Position numbers and translations under genes: made by a program. This document shows positions 8,970-18,529 of a DNA stretch of 64,000 nt, piece by piece. The notes beneath the pieces were generated by a model. The model was not told the origin of the DNA. It saw only the letters and a program-made list of their open reading frames with translations, and made no database searches. This stretch comes from a cyanobacterium endosymbiont of Rhopalodia gibberula (GTDB taxonomy: Bacteria > Cyanobacteriota > Cyanobacteriia > Cyanobacteriales > Microcystaceae): contig NZ_AP018341.1 of the NCBI RefSeq assembly GCF_003574135.1, positions 2,021,740-2,085,739 of the forward strand. The letters are read 5' to 3'. The stretch's first letter is position 1, and every line of letters begins with the position of its first letter.

Positions 8970-10640
8970 CTATTCATTAATTTCTTTCAGCGTTTCTCCT
9001 TTGAGTTTAGCAACCGCAAGATGCAAGGCAGCTACCCGATTATCAAAGCGATTTTGTAGAGGAACGCGTTGAAAAATGTCAAACTTTTGTAACCGTTCTT
9101 TAATTTTGATATTAGCCCCAACAATATAAATTTCTATTGACTTCTTAGCGGCCTCATCGATCATTTTTTCAATAGCTAAAGTTGCTGTTACTCCCAATAA
9201 GGGGACGCCCTTTAAATCAATAATCAGAGCATCATAATTATCTAGAATTGCCTGTCGTTGAGTGATCGCTTTTGCGGCTCCAAAACTCATAGGACCGCTC
9301 AAATCTAAGAGCATAATTCGTCTGTTAGCTTTTTCCATAAGACGTCTGCTTGTATCACATAGTAGGGTCTTATCATCCGCTGTATCAATTGCTTTAACCA
9401 AATCAGATTGAATATCTGCTAGATGTTGAATAGTTAAAATATTAGCCATACACACTCCAATACCAACTGCTGTAATTAAGTCGTAAAATACAGTTAGCAG
9501 CATTACCCCATACATAATAACCGCTGCTTTAACTGAAAGTCTGTGAGCGCGCTTTAAGAATTTCCAGTCAATAATATCAATCCCCACCTTAAGGGCAATA
9601 CCAGCTAAAACCGCTAAGGGAATATTCTTGGTTAAAGGAGCAGCCCAAAGTACTACAATCAGCAAAATAAAAGCCCGACTCAAACCAGATAAAGCGGTGC
9701 GTCCCCCTGCTTGGATATTAACTACCGTTCCCATGGTAGCCCCTGCCCCAGGAAGTCCCCCACACAGCCCAGAAACCAAGTTCCCAATTCCTTGACCGAT
9801 TAGTTCTTTATCAGAGTCATGGTGAGTTTGAGTTAAGCTATCAGCAATGACAGAGGTTAATAAAGCATCAATACAACCAAGCATCCCTAAAACAAGACCA
9901 TCCATCAACATTTCATTAATTTGGTCGAGGAAAAAGACAGGAAAATGCAACTGAGGAAGTCCCGTAGGAATTTTGCCAATGATACGAATATTTGCTTCCG
10001 ATAAAAAGAAAATTGTAATTAAAGTTCCTGCTATGAGGGCAATTAATTGGGAGGGAACAAACTTTTTAAGTTTAGAGGGCACTAAGTAAAGAATGGCCAT
10101 TGTCAACAATCCTAAAACTGTTTCAGTTGGACTTAGGGTGGTAACAAAAGAAGGTAATGCTTTCAATGCCTCAATGACTCCCCCTTTAGGGTTTACATGA
10201 CCCAAAAATGGTCCTAACTGAAGAATGATGAGGATTAGTCCAACTCCTGACATAAACCCCGATATTACCGTATAGGGCATGAGGGTGACGTATTTTCCCA
10301 ACTTTAACAAACCGAAGATGATCTGAAAAATCCCTGCTAACACTACTGTAGTAAAGGACATGGCTAGGCCATGTTCTGGATTGTGTGCAATCATCTTGGT
10401 TACAATGGCTGTCATCACTACTGTCATCGGACCTGTAGGTTCAGAAATTAAGGTAGGTGTTCCGCCAAATAGGGCAGCAAAAAAGCCAATTATTACTGCC
10501 CCCCATAGTCCGGCAATCGCTCCTGCGCCCGAAGCTACTCCGAAAGCAAGTGCCATGGGGAGGGCAATCACAGCTGCGGTAACTCCGCCAAAGATATCGC
10601 CCCGTAAATTTCTAAAGTGAATGCGATTAGTAATTTGCAT
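8970..10640 (-). CDS. bicA: SulP-family bicarbonate transporter, BicA type
   Basis: The 556 residues match the cyanobacterial BicA pattern from the N terminus (MQITNRIHFRNLRGDIFGGV) through the SulP motif region (GFFAALFGGTPTLISEPTGP) to GAGATMGTVVNIQAGGRTAL and a cytoplasmic STAS domain (about 435-550). BicA is a sodium-dependent, low-affinity, high-flux bicarbonate importer of the plasma membrane that feeds the CO2-concentrating mechanism. No frameshift or missing segment is visible. If the organism is a non-photosynthetic symbiont, an intact bicA is unexpected and may serve anaplerotic carbon supply or pH balance (inference). A sulphate or other anion role cannot be excluded for SulP proteins, but similarity to BicA is high. 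Confidence 0.9.
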   Translation of the reverse strand: MQITNRIHFRNLRGDIFGGVTAAVIALPMALAFGVASGAGAIAGLWGAVIIGFFAALFGGTPTLISEPTGPMTVVMTAIVTKMIAHNPEHGLAMSFTTVVLAGIFQIIFGLLKLGKYVTLMPYTVISGFMSGVGLILIILQLGPFLGHVNPKGGVIEALKALPSFVTTLSPTETVLGLLTMAILYLVPSKLKKFVPSQLIALIAGTLITIFFLSEANIRIIGKIPTGLPQLHFPVFFLDQINEMLMDGLVLGMLGCIDALLTSVIADSLTQTHHDSDKELIGQGIGNLVSGLCGGLPGAGATMGTVVNIQAGGRTALSGLSRAFILLIVVLWAAPLTKNIPLAVLAGIALKVGIDIIDWKFLKRAHRLSVKAAVIMYGVMLLTVFYDLITAVGIGVCMANILTIQHLADIQSDLVKAIDTADDKTLLCDTSRRLMEKANRRIMLLDLSGPMSFGAAKAITQRQAILDNYDALIIDLKGVPLLGVTATLAIEKMIDEAAKKSIEIYIVGANIKIKERLQKFDIFQRVPLQNRFDNRVAALHLAVAKLKGETLKEINE

Positions 10641-11361
10641 ATATTGTTAAAAGTTAATTACATTGTTCTGTTTAGTTATTTTCTCTAGATTCTTTGATTT
10701 ATTTTAAGCATTTTTGCACGAGTCTTTTTAGATTATTATTCAACTTTGAGTTCAATCTCAGAACTACGTTGAGAATCTATCTATTTATTGCCAAAATGGT
10801 TTGTCCTCTATAAGACAGATTAGATTCTATAAATTACTCTCCTTTGTAGATTAAAAACTATCAAGAAGGTTACAACCTCACTGTCAAAAAAGTCAAGTTA
10901 ATAATACTTAAGTTGATCACTGATTAACAGCATTAATTTAAGTATTGTTAAGATCAAAAAAATTAATTTTAGTTGTCTAAAATTTAATTTATAAAAACAA
11001 TTTTGTCTCTAGAAAAATACAGAAAATAGGTTTTATAAAACCTAACTTATTAAAGTTATCTTTAATTTGGCAAATCTTACTGCTATAAACTCACCTATTT
11101 TTTTATTAATCAGCTTTTAGTAAAAGAAATTGCTTTTTGAGCATCAGTTCAAAGGAATTAATTGATAATTATTCTTGGGGATAAATTTTTTAATTTAAAA
11201 AAATTAAACATACGTTCTCTTCGACTTAATACTCTTTATAACTGCTTTTCTTAATGAACTTGATACTTTATCTTAAATTAAGAGAGAGAACCATTGAAGG
11301 AATAGAGATGTTCACCATTGTGTTTTCTGTCCTATTAATCATCAAGTTTTAAGGAGATCTC
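10641..11361. other. Divergent promoter region between bicA and galE
   Basis: About 720 bases between two divergently transcribed genes. It is AT-rich with no open frame of note. The galE Shine-Dalgarno (AAGGAG, 5 bases before ATG) closes it. No clear operator repeat was found. Confidence 0.5.
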
Positions 11362-12369
11362 ATGGACACAAAACCTACTATTCTAGTGACAGGAGGAGCA
11401 GGGTATATCGGTTCCCATACTGTACTTGCCCTCCAAGAGTCGGGATACAACGTAATTATCTTAGATAATCTCAGCGAAGGACACCCTGAATTTGTTGAAG
11501 ATGTATTAAAAGTTAAATTGATTGTGGGAGATATGAATGATCGTCCCTTACTCGATAGACTTTTCGCTCGCCACGACATTGCAGCAGTGATGCACTTTGC
11601 TGCCTATATTGCTGTTGGGGAATCAGTAGCTAATCCTGATCGATATTATCGTAATAATGTAGTTGGCACTTTGACTTTATTAGAAGCTATGTTAGCTGCC
11701 AACATAAAAAGGTTTGTCTTTTCCTCTACTTGCGCCATCTATGGAATGTCTCAACAAATTCCCATGATGGAGAACCATCCCCAAAATCCCTTGAGTCCCT
11801 ATGCAGTTAGTAAGGCAATGATAGAACAAATTTTGCAAGACTTTGATCGAGCCTATAATTTAAAGTCCGTAGCTTTCCGTTATTTTAATGCATCAGGAGC
11901 CAATCCTCAAGGAGGATTAGGAGAAGATCATCATCCTGAAACTCACTTAATTCCCTTAGCGTTATTAACAGCCTTAAAAATACAGAATTCTCTGTCTATT
12001 TTTGGAACGGATTATGATACTCCAGATGGAACAGCAGTTAGAGATTATATTCATGTTGATGATCTAGCTTCAGCTCATGTCCTAGGCTTAGAATACCTTT
12101 TGGAAGGAGGAAAAAGTGATATCTTTAATTTAGGTAATGGTAATGGATTTTCCGTACGCGAAGTGATTGAAACCGCTAAAAAAGTAACGCAAATTGATTT
12201 TCTGGTTCAAGAAAGTGATCGTCGTCCAGGAGATCCTCCTATCCTGCTCGGAAGTAGCCAAAAAGCCCGGAATACTTTGGGTTGGAAACCTAAGTATCCA
12301 GACTTAGAAACCATTGTGAATCATGCTTGGTATTGGCATCAAAAACGCCATGGAAATTTGAATAAGTAA
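11362..12369 (+). CDS. galE: UDP-glucose 4-epimerase
   Basis: The 335-residue extended short-chain dehydrogenase has a Rossmann NAD-binding motif GGAGYIGS (G11, G14, G17), the S122-T123 pair and the catalytic Y147-x-x-x-K151 (YAVSK). It interconverts UDP-glucose and UDP-galactose for glycolipid and polysaccharide synthesis, including galactolipids of thylakoid-type membranes. AAGGAG lies 5 bases upstream of the ATG. Length is normal. It stands alone, followed by a strong perfect hairpin at 12476-12519. Confidence 0.95.
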   Translation: MDTKPTILVTGGAGYIGSHTVLALQESGYNVIILDNLSEGHPEFVEDVLKVKLIVGDMNDRPLLDRLFARHDIAAVMHFAAYIAVGESVANPDRYYRNNVVGTLTLLEAMLAANIKRFVFSSTCAIYGMSQQIPMMENHPQNPLSPYAVSKAMIEQILQDFDRAYNLKSVAFRYFNASGANPQGGLGEDHHPETHLIPLALLTALKIQNSLSIFGTDYDTPDGTAVRDYIHVDDLASAHVLGLEYLLEGGKSDIFNLGNGNGFSVREVIETAKKVTQIDFLVQESDRRPGDPPILLGSSQKARNTLGWKPKYPDLETIVNHAWYWHQKRHGNLNK

Positions 12370-12661
12370 GAAAAATATCTAATTTTTAGATCAAAATTCC
12401 TCAAACTTACGGATTTGTGATGAGTTTATATTTATTGATAATGACTCAAGTAGAAAATTGAGGTATTCAGCCAGTGATATATAGTTTACCTCACGGGCAA
12501 GTGAGGTAAACTATATATCTGTTTTGCGTAGATTGTCCTCAGTGTCAACTTACCAAAAGAATAAACTTGTTAAACTACTACTTCACAACTTAAAATTCCA
12601 TCCTTCATAAGAAGGAAAATTATTATATAATATCAATCTGTTCAATTAAGTAACCCACATT
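12370..12661. other. Spacer between galE and the coiled-coil gene
   Basis: Apart from the 19-bp hairpin it contains only AT-rich sequence and presumably the promoter of the next gene. A small CCTTC/GAAGG dyad near 12600 lies close to that start. Confidence 0.5.
12476..12519 (+). terminator. Perfect 19-bp hairpin after galE
   Basis: The arms 12476-12494 and 12501-12519 are exact reverse complements (core AGTTTACCTCAC / GTGAGGTAAACT) around a GGGCAA loop. It lies about 105 bases past the galE stop and before a two-gene unit. The 3' flank is CTGTTTTGCG, a weak T-run, so termination or mRNA 3'-end protection is likely. Confidence 0.65.
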
Positions 12662-12943
12662 ATGAGTGATAAAACTGAGCAATTAACCAGCATCGTAAAA
12701 CATATGGGAGAAGCAATAATTGCAACTACAAATACAGTAGAAAAATTAGCTAAAAAAATAAATGATATATCTGAAAAAATAGAACTACAAGAAAATCAAA
12801 TACAACAGCAGGGATATCAAGTATTTGCTTTGACTGAATCTGTACAAACCTTAGTGGATAGCCAAAGTGAATCAAAGGAGCAGTTGACCCGGCTAACTAA
12901 TATCCTCCGAACTCTAGTAACCAATACTACTTCTTCTAATTAG
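12662..12943 (+). CDS. Small coiled-coil protein of unknown function
   Basis: The 93 residues are hydrophilic and almost entirely heptad-like (VEKLAKKINDISEKIELQEN), predicting a long coiled coil over residues 10-85. There is no signal peptide or membrane span. I do not recognise a named family. It starts after an ATT-rich leader and lies 5 bases before the next ORF, so the two probably form a unit. It could be a scaffold or a regulatory partner of the following lipoprotein. Confidence 0.6.
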   Translation: MSDKTEQLTSIVKHMGEAIIATTNTVEKLAKKINDISEKIELQENQIQQQGYQVFALTESVQTLVDSQSESKEQLTRLTNILRTLVTNTTSSN

Positions 12944-12948
12944 TTATA

Positions 12949-13383
12949 ATGACTTTCTCAAAAAAATGTTTTATAAACGCTTCATTGTTAGTTATTTTAT
13001 CGAATCTAATTTTGGTTAGTTGTTCTGAAAATAGAGTTTATCAATGTAAAAAAATAATCTCAATTACTCAAGAGATTGCTAAAGAAAGCCAAGCTAATCG
13101 TAAAACAGAAGATATCCAAGAAGCACTACAAGTGGCTGACTCTTTTGAAAAAGCAGCAGCCGAGATGAGAAATCTATCTATTTCTGATGAAAATTTAGTT
13201 AAATATCAGCTAGGATTTGCTAATATTTACCAAGGATACGCTCAAACAACTCGGAAATTCATACTTGCATTACAAAAAAGGGATATCAACACGGTTAAGT
13301 TAATGCAACAGCAACTACAACAATTAGGTCAGAAAGAACCAAAATTAGGAAATAGAATGAATAGTTATTGTCAATCTAAATAA
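12949..13383 (+). CDS. Putative lipoprotein, helical, unknown function
   Basis: The 144 residues start with a basic tip and hydrophobic helix ending in LILVSC, a lipobox-like LVSC with Cys25 as the likely lipidated residue. The mature part is helical and rich in Gln, Lys and Glu, with KESQANRKTEDIQEALQVAD-type amphipathic segments. No enzyme motif is visible. It follows the coiled-coil gene with a 5-base gap, suggesting translational coupling and a shared role at the membrane (inference). Confidence 0.6.
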   Translation: MTFSKKCFINASLLVILSNLILVSCSENRVYQCKKIISITQEIAKESQANRKTEDIQEALQVADSFEKAAAEMRNLSISDENLVKYQLGFANIYQGYAQTTRKFILALQKRDINTVKLMQQQLQQLGQKEPKLGNRMNSYCQSK

Positions 13384-13444
13384 TAGTTGTTTATAAAGTA
13401 GAACATCTCCCTTAATTTAGGTACGCACTTTCAGTATCTCAGTA

Positions 13445-14314
13445 TTATCCACTAGTTAGAATTCTCTGAATCATGTGATTAACCTGGGAGCCATATCCAC
13501 CTCCAAACAAATTAAAATGATTTAGAATATGATAAAGATTATAAATTGTTTTTCTTTTTTGATAACCTTTTTCTAAAGGAAAAACTTCATTGTAGCCTCT
13601 ATAAAATCTACCTGAAAATCCACCAAAGAGTTCTGTCATCGCTAGATCAACTTCATGATCGCCATAATAAGTAGCAGGGTCTAAAATAATCGGTTCTCCT
13701 TCCTGAGTTACCGCTACATTTCCAGACCATAAATCCCCGTGGACCAAAGAAGGTTGGGGTTTTCTATTGGACAATAACTTCCTAACCATCTCCACAACTT
13801 GAGTACATTCAGGAAAATTACCCCCACGTCGTCTTGCCAACTTCAATTGATAACCAATACGGTATTCTGCGAAAAAATCTGCCCAACTATCAGTCCAGAT
13901 ATTTATCTGAGGAATAGAACCAATCGTATTGTTTTGTTCCCAACCAAATTGATCAGCTCCTTGATAGTGATGCATTGTCCCCAATTTACGCCCCATCTCC
14001 TCCCAAGATTGATTAGTCCCTAGACTAAATTGTATCCATTCAAGTACAATGTAACTAATTTTTTCGGACATTCCCCAACAAATTGGTTGAGGAACACGAA
14101 TGGTCTTAGTGTCTGATATCTGTTTCAAACCCAATGCTTCAGCCGCAAACATTTCCACTTGGGAAGCTTGGTTAATTTTGACAAAATAAGTAATGTTATC
14201 CCCAATTAAGGAGTAACATTGATTGATACAGCCTCCATTAACAGAACGTCGGTTTTTAGTCCGAAACTCCTGTTGGGTCGACTGAGAAATGTGTTGAGCG
14301 ATTTGCGTCCACAT
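13445..14314 (-). CDS. Fructosamine kinase / ketosamine-3-kinase family protein
   Basis: The 289-residue protein kinase-like fold carries VHGDLWSGN (catalytic D194) and LDPATYYGDHEVDLAM (metal-binding D212), both diagnostic of the fructosamine-3-kinase family. Members phosphorylate sugar adducts on proteins so that they fall off, a deglycation repair. The gene starts 20 bases after the M16 peptidase stop on the same strand, so they are likely co-transcribed, linking two protein-quality functions. The true bacterial substrate is uncertain, and ribulosamine or erythrulosamine are known alternatives in the family. Confidence 0.88.
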   Translation of the reverse strand: MWTQIAQHISQSTQQEFRTKNRRSVNGGCINQCYSLIGDNITYFVKINQASQVEMFAAEALGLKQISDTKTIRVPQPICWGMSEKISYIVLEWIQFSLGTNQSWEEMGRKLGTMHHYQGADQFGWEQNNTIGSIPQINIWTDSWADFFAEYRIGYQLKLARRRGGNFPECTQVVEMVRKLLSNRKPQPSLVHGDLWSGNVAVTQEGEPIILDPATYYGDHEVDLAMTELFGGFSGRFYRGYNEVFPLEKGYQKRKTIYNLYHILNHFNLFGGGYGSQVNHMIQRILTSG

Positions 14315-14334
14315 TTTTGTTTAGTAATTAATAA

Positions 14335-15636
14335 TTATTTATTAGTAGAATGTACTACCGTAATACCATAGGCATCAGGAGACAAATAGTCAAGAGCAGC
14401 TTGTTGTATATCTTCTAAACTCAGAGATTGTATCCGATTTGGATAAATCAAAGCTGATTCCAAATCCTGTAACTGAGAATAATAGTAACCATAAAGATTA
14501 GCACGATCACTCGGACTTTCACTACTAAACACAAACCTATTAGCCACCTGAATTCGTACACGATTCAATTCAGTTTCCATCACCAATGTTTGCCTAATAT
14601 TGGTAATATGCTCAATAATAATTTGTTCCACTTTCAGAATATTTTCTGATAGTAATTGAGCTGAAATATAAAACATTCCTTGAATTTTTTGGGTCATATT
14701 ACTAACGTTAATGCGGGAAACTAACTTCTTGTCTTCGCGTAAGTCCCGGAATAATCGCGACATTCTTCCCTGTCCTAAAATAACTGCTAATACATCCAAG
14801 GCATAGATTCGATCTAATTCAACCAACCCAGGAACTCGCCACATCATTATTAAGCGAGATTGCCGTAAGCTGGAATCATCAAATTCCCGACGTATAATTT
14901 TAGTAAAAGAAACTTCAGGTAAAAACTTAACTGCTTTTTTCTCTTGTGTATTTTTTGGCTTAATACTAGAAAACCTACAGGTTTGACTAAAACTCTTCGC
15001 TACAATATCAATTAACGTTTCTACCGGAAGATTACCTACTGTCACTGCTGTTACTGATTCAGGTTGATACCAAGTTTTGTGAAAGTCTCGCATTTGTTGG
15101 GCAATTAAGCCTTCAATGGTGGATGCTTGACCTAGTACACGACGACGATAGGGCAAGACTTCAAAACAAGTCTCCATCGCTCGGTAAAAAGTCTGAAGAC
15201 GATGATTATCATTTGACCGACGAATTTCTTCTAAAACCACTAATCGTTCTCGTTCAAATGCCTCATCAGCAATACTAGGATTGAACACCACATCTAATTG
15301 CAATGGGGCAAGGTCTCTGAAATCTTGAGGCACACAATTGATGTAGTAATGGGTATAATCTTGGGAAGTCGCCGCATTAGTCAGTGCTCCTCGTCCTTCA
15401 ACTAATCGTTCAAATTCTCCACTTTTGAGACGAGAAGTTCCTTTAAAAACCATATGTTCTAGGAAATGCGCCATCCCATTAATCTCATTGGATTCCAACA
15501 CAGATCCTACTTTTAACCAGAGGTTGAAGTTGATCACTTCAACTGGTATTTGTTCGGCAATGATGGTCAACCCATTGGGAAGAAGACGAATTGTAGGAGC
15601 ATCGAACGCCGAGGTTTTAAACAAAGTTGAAGTCAT
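14335..15636 (-). CDS. M16 family zinc peptidase (processing-peptidase-like)
   Basis: The 433 residues have the inverted zinc motif H57-F-L-E60-H61 and the third ligand in RERLVVLEEIRR (E137, 76 residues after H61), so the catalytic site is intact. The C-terminal half holds the RMSRLFRDLREDKKLVSRIN segment equivalent to the R/Y substrate clamp. Homologues degrade or process peptides and often work as pairs of an active and an inactive subunit. The partial M16 gene at the left edge could be such a partner but is on the other strand 14 kb away. It is probably the first gene of a two-gene unit with the fructosamine kinase. Confidence 0.92.
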   Translation of the reverse strand: MTSTLFKTSAFDAPTIRLLPNGLTIIAEQIPVEVINFNLWLKVGSVLESNEINGMAHFLEHMVFKGTSRLKSGEFERLVEGRGALTNAATSQDYTHYYINCVPQDFRDLAPLQLDVVFNPSIADEAFERERLVVLEEIRRSNDNHRLQTFYRAMETCFEVLPYRRRVLGQASTIEGLIAQQMRDFHKTWYQPESVTAVTVGNLPVETLIDIVAKSFSQTCRFSSIKPKNTQEKKAVKFLPEVSFTKIIRREFDDSSLRQSRLIMMWRVPGLVELDRIYALDVLAVILGQGRMSRLFRDLREDKKLVSRINVSNMTQKIQGMFYISAQLLSENILKVEQIIIEHITNIRQTLVMETELNRVRIQVANRFVFSSESPSDRANLYGYYYSQLQDLESALIYPNRIQSLSLEDIQQAALDYLSPDAYGITVVHSTNK

Positions 15637-16359
15637 AAGTTATTTTTGAATAACGGTTATATTTACACAAATGTTAAACTTTTTTGACTCAGTAGAACCA
15701 AGGGGTTAGATCGCTCGCTCAATGTAAAAAGCCAAAATGTATTACTCTAAAAAGAGTTTATCTAATTTAAAAATGTTGGCTATAACTGACAGATTAGTGA
15801 AATAAAGATATTTTTTAATTTTTTCATAAAAAAACGAAAAAACTGCTAAACTTAGCAATCTTGTTGATATTACTTCTATGTGGTTCCAATTATGAAGTTT
15901 TGTCGAGAGCTTTACAAACACCAGAAACTTTATTCTTATCAGCTGAACGAGATTTTTTAGTCAAGGCGACTATTAAGGGTTTAAAGCTAAAACAGCAATT
16001 AGTGTAGAGACTGTTGTTTTACAAAATTATTAACCAAAACCAAATTTTATTTATTGTCGTTCTCGAAACTCTACTTTCCGTTTTTGTTTAGCACTTTATC
16101 GGATACGCATTAGCCCTAGATGAACTGTAATCAAGACTTATAATTTACTGAGTAATGGATATACAAGTAAATTCAATAAAATTTTGAATGAATATAGATA
16201 TAGTTTGACTTAAAATTATTAGTGTATTCCAACTGTAACTTATCAAAATACGGAACGTGTTCGATAAAGCTTGTGAGTGTCTCGTTTAGAAAATAGGAGC
16301 TTCAAAACACGAGTAAACTCGCTAAAATCAAGAGGAAGACACCAAAAGATAGAGACTCT
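15637..16359. other. Divergent spacer between M16 peptidase and clpP
   Basis: About 720 bases holding one coding-like remnant (15819-16007) and AT-rich sequence. The clpP promoter must lie in the last 200 bases. No clear operator was seen. Confidence 0.5.
15819..16007 (+). pseudogene. Possible remnant of a secreted protein N terminus
   Basis: A plus-strand frame without ATG reads a lysine-rich start, then LLNLAILLILLLCGSNYEV, like a signal peptide, then ALQTPETLFLSAERDFLVK and a stop at 16005. It looks like the first 60 codons of a secreted or lipid-anchored protein that lost its start and remainder. Family not recognised. Confidence 0.35.
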
Positions 16360-16971
16360 ATGATTCCTACCGTTATTGAAACTTCTGGCCGTGGTGAACG
16401 CGCATTTGATATTTACTCTCGTCTGTTACGCGAACGTATTGTTTTTTTGGGACAAGAGGTCAGAGACGAGAATGCTAACCTTATCGTTGCTCAGTTATTA
16501 TTCCTCGAAGCAGAAGATCCAGAGAAGGACATTTATCTTTATATCAACTCTCCAGGGGGGTCTGTATCGGCGGGACTAGGGATTTTTGATACCATGAATC
16601 AAATCCGCCCTGATGTCTCTACCATCTGCATTGGGTTAGCTGCTAGTATGGGAGCTTTCCTTCTCAGTGCAGGAGCTAAAGGAAAGAGGATGAGCTTGCC
16701 TAACTCTCGTATTATGATTCATCAACCTTTAGGGGGAGCCCAGGGACAAGCCACAGACATTGAAATTCAAGCTAAAGAGATTCTTTATCTAAAGCAACTA
16801 CTCAACAGTCATTTAGCACATCATACAGGGAAACCCCTTGAGCAAATCGCTCAAGACACGGAACGAGACTTTTTCATGTCCGCTGAAGAATCTCAAGAAT
16901 ATGGATTAATTGACCAAGTGATTAACCGTAGTCCTTCGGCTAGCAATTCTCCCCCTTCTGCTGTTAATTAG
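16360..16971 (+). CDS. clpP: ATP-dependent Clp protease proteolytic subunit ClpP
   Basis: The 203 residues carry the full serine-protease triad: S96 in [12 protein letters not shown]121 in [12 protein letters not shown] and D170 in [11 protein letters not shown]. ClpP forms a double heptameric chamber fed by ClpX or ClpC. The short N terminus and the tail rich in Ser/Pro suggest one of the several cyanobacterial ClpP paralogues. Which one cannot be fixed here. A strong terminator follows at 16988-17028. Confidence 0.95.
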   Translation: MIPTVIETSGRGERAFDIYSRLLRERIVFLGQEVRDENANLIVAQLLFLEAEDPEKDIYLYINSPGGSVSAGLGIFDTMNQIRPDVSTICIGLAASMGAFLLSAGAKGKRMSLPNSRIMIHQPLGGAQGQATDIEIQAKEILYLKQLLNSHLAHHTGKPLEQIAQDTERDFFMSAEESQEYGLIDQVINRSPSASNSPPSAVN

Positions 16972-16987
16972 GGAATTAGGGGAAAAC

Positions 16988-17028
16988 CTAATTTAGGGGT
17001 TAACCGTCGCCGTTGACCCCTAAATTAG
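16988..17028 (+). terminator. Terminator after clpP
   Basis: CTAATTTAGGGGTTAAC (16988-17004) and GTTGACCCCTAAATTAG (17012-17028) form a 17-bp stem with one G-U pair and a 7-base loop. TTTAG and further T-rich sequence follow. It also lies before the convergent gene ending at 17094, so it may serve both strands. Confidence 0.75.
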
Positions 17029-17093
17029 TTTAGCTAACAAGCGTTACTGAGTTATTTTTTAAAATAATTCTTTCCCTCAACTTTTAGGAAAAA

Positions 17094-18026
17094 TTAAGGA
17101 GTTGGTAAACTTTCTAGGTAATAAAGAAATTCGAGGAGTTCTTCATCAGAGAGAACTTGACGTGATCGCTTCCCATAAGTTTGAATCAAATATTCGCGTC
17201 CTTGTACTTTTGTCCAGCCTAAACGCTTCATTTCTACATTAGAACGGGCAATAATTTCCGAAAACTCAAGAGGTTCTTCAATTGCCGTTATGGAAGATTG
17301 TTCTTCAGAAAAAGATCCATCTGGAAGCTCTTGACTCAAGATAGTCGTTGGCGTTGAAATTTTACCTATCTCTGGTTTTGAAATAAATGTTTCTTGTACT
17401 TGAGAAGAGCTTGGGGAAACCTCTTCTATCGGTTCAGCTAATTTCTCATTAGAACTAGTAGAATTTTCTTCTACTAAGGAGGGTTTGAGGAAAACTTTAT
17501 CTACTGGTTCAGTTATGAACTCATTGATGTTGGAAATGGATAATATTTTGCTTGAAGATTGGCTTATAGTTTTTTCAGTAAGAGCTGATAGTTTAGAGGA
17601 GCTCGCTTCTACTATAGGAGTTTGGGGAATTTTTACAGAAGTCACAAACGGAACTTGTTGCTCAGGCAATGGTGTTTTAGAGTAGGTTTGAGCAACTACC
17701 GAAATGTTCGGAACCTCAGAAGAAAATGATGGGTCATGGATTTTAACTTTTGTCGCCATTGTGCCTAAATCGTAGTTTTCTTGAGTTTGAGAAGTGTTGA
17801 AATCATTAGGGTTCAAGGAAACACTATCTAGTTTTAGTACCCTTAAGGCTCTGTTTCTCGCAGCATCTTCAGCTTCTTCAACAGTATTAGCTCCTGCTAA
17901 ACCTGTTCCTAAAGTAATTGAGCCAACTTGTATTAGTACTCGCACAATATACTTTCCGTGATTAATTGTTACTAATTCACTGATTACACCGCCTTGAGGA
18001 TAAAGAATTCTGAATTGAGTCAACAT
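17094..18026 (-). CDS. Cyanobacterial hypothetical protein, conserved ends with low-complexity middle
   Basis: The 310 residues have three parts. Residues 1-70 look like a small alpha/beta domain resembling a double-stranded RNA-binding fold (GTGLAGANTVEEAEDAARNR helix). Residues 75-255 are disordered and rich in Ser, Glu, Pro and Thr. The last 50 residues are well structured (MKRLGWTKVQGREYLIQTYG, then KRSRQVLSDEELLEFLYYLE), a C-terminal block I associate with conserved cyanobacterial proteins of unknown function. The domain arrangement suggests a nucleic-acid or scaffold role, but no function should be assigned. It is convergent with clpP. Confidence 0.65.
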   Translation of the reverse strand: MLTQFRILYPQGGVISELVTINHGKYIVRVLIQVGSITLGTGLAGANTVEEAEDAARNRALRVLKLDSVSLNPNDFNTSQTQENYDLGTMATKVKIHDPSFSSEVPNISVVAQTYSKTPLPEQQVPFVTSVKIPQTPIVEASSSKLSALTEKTISQSSSKILSISNINEFITEPVDKVFLKPSLVEENSTSSNEKLAEPIEEVSPSSSQVQETFISKPEIGKISTPTTILSQELPDGSFSEEQSSITAIEEPLEFSEIIARSNVEMKRLGWTKVQGREYLIQTYGKRSRQVLSDEELLEFLYYLESLPTP

Positions 18027-18236
18027 AATTTTTTGAGCTACCCGCTACTATCTTTACTTAGTCTATTTGTACTATTTTAGAGGATAAAGGTAGGAAAATA
18101 TTGAAGACAAACAAGTCAACTATTATAAATGCACCTTGATTTTATGGATTCGTGAAGTTTAGAATTCTTCTTTGTGGAAATATTTGTATTTCTCTTGAAA
18201 AGAGATTGCTATGGCTGAGTGAACCTATCTCTCACA

Positions 18237-18280
18237 CTGTTCGTTTATAGCGCAGGTCCCACCGCGCTATAAACGAACAG
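18237..18280. repeat. Perfect 17-bp inverted repeat
   Basis: CTGTTCGTTTATAGCGC (18237-18253) and GCGCTATAAACGAACAG (18264-18280) are exact reverse complements around a 10-base loop. It is about 210 bases upstream of the minus-strand gene at 17094-18026 and has no T-run on either side. It could be a mobile-element end, an RNA element or a terminator of a lost gene. Confidence 0.6.
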
Positions 18281-18435
18281 AACGCATCAAGCCGTAGAGG
18301 AATACCTGCGACGGCTTGATAAAAGCGTGCTCAGGGCTTGACATCAAAGCAAGAAAAACTAGAAGATAAAGTAAAGTCCAATCGATACCTAAAACAGGCT
18401 AGACAATTAGAGGATAAACCTCATTGCCCTAGCTA
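18280..18435 (+). pseudogene. Frameshifted helical protein remnant
   Basis: One plus frame reads HQAVEEYLRRLDKSVLRA then a stop, and a shifted frame continues GLTSKQEKLEDKVKSNRYLK followed by more helical residues to a stop near 18430. Together they look like one gene broken by a frameshift. The family is not recognised. Confidence 0.35.
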
Positions 18436-18529
18436 GTGGTGGGAAAAATGCCTGAATTTTGCCGGACAATCAAAAGTACGAGAAAGTATTAGAATTGGTA
18501 GAAAAACTTTTCTGATAGTTAAGAAACAA

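Noticed and set aside
10360-10620. 86-codon frame opposite the bicA N-terminal region
   Set aside because: Antisense shadow of a strongly conserved transporter; Pro/Ala-rich composition typical of such shadows.
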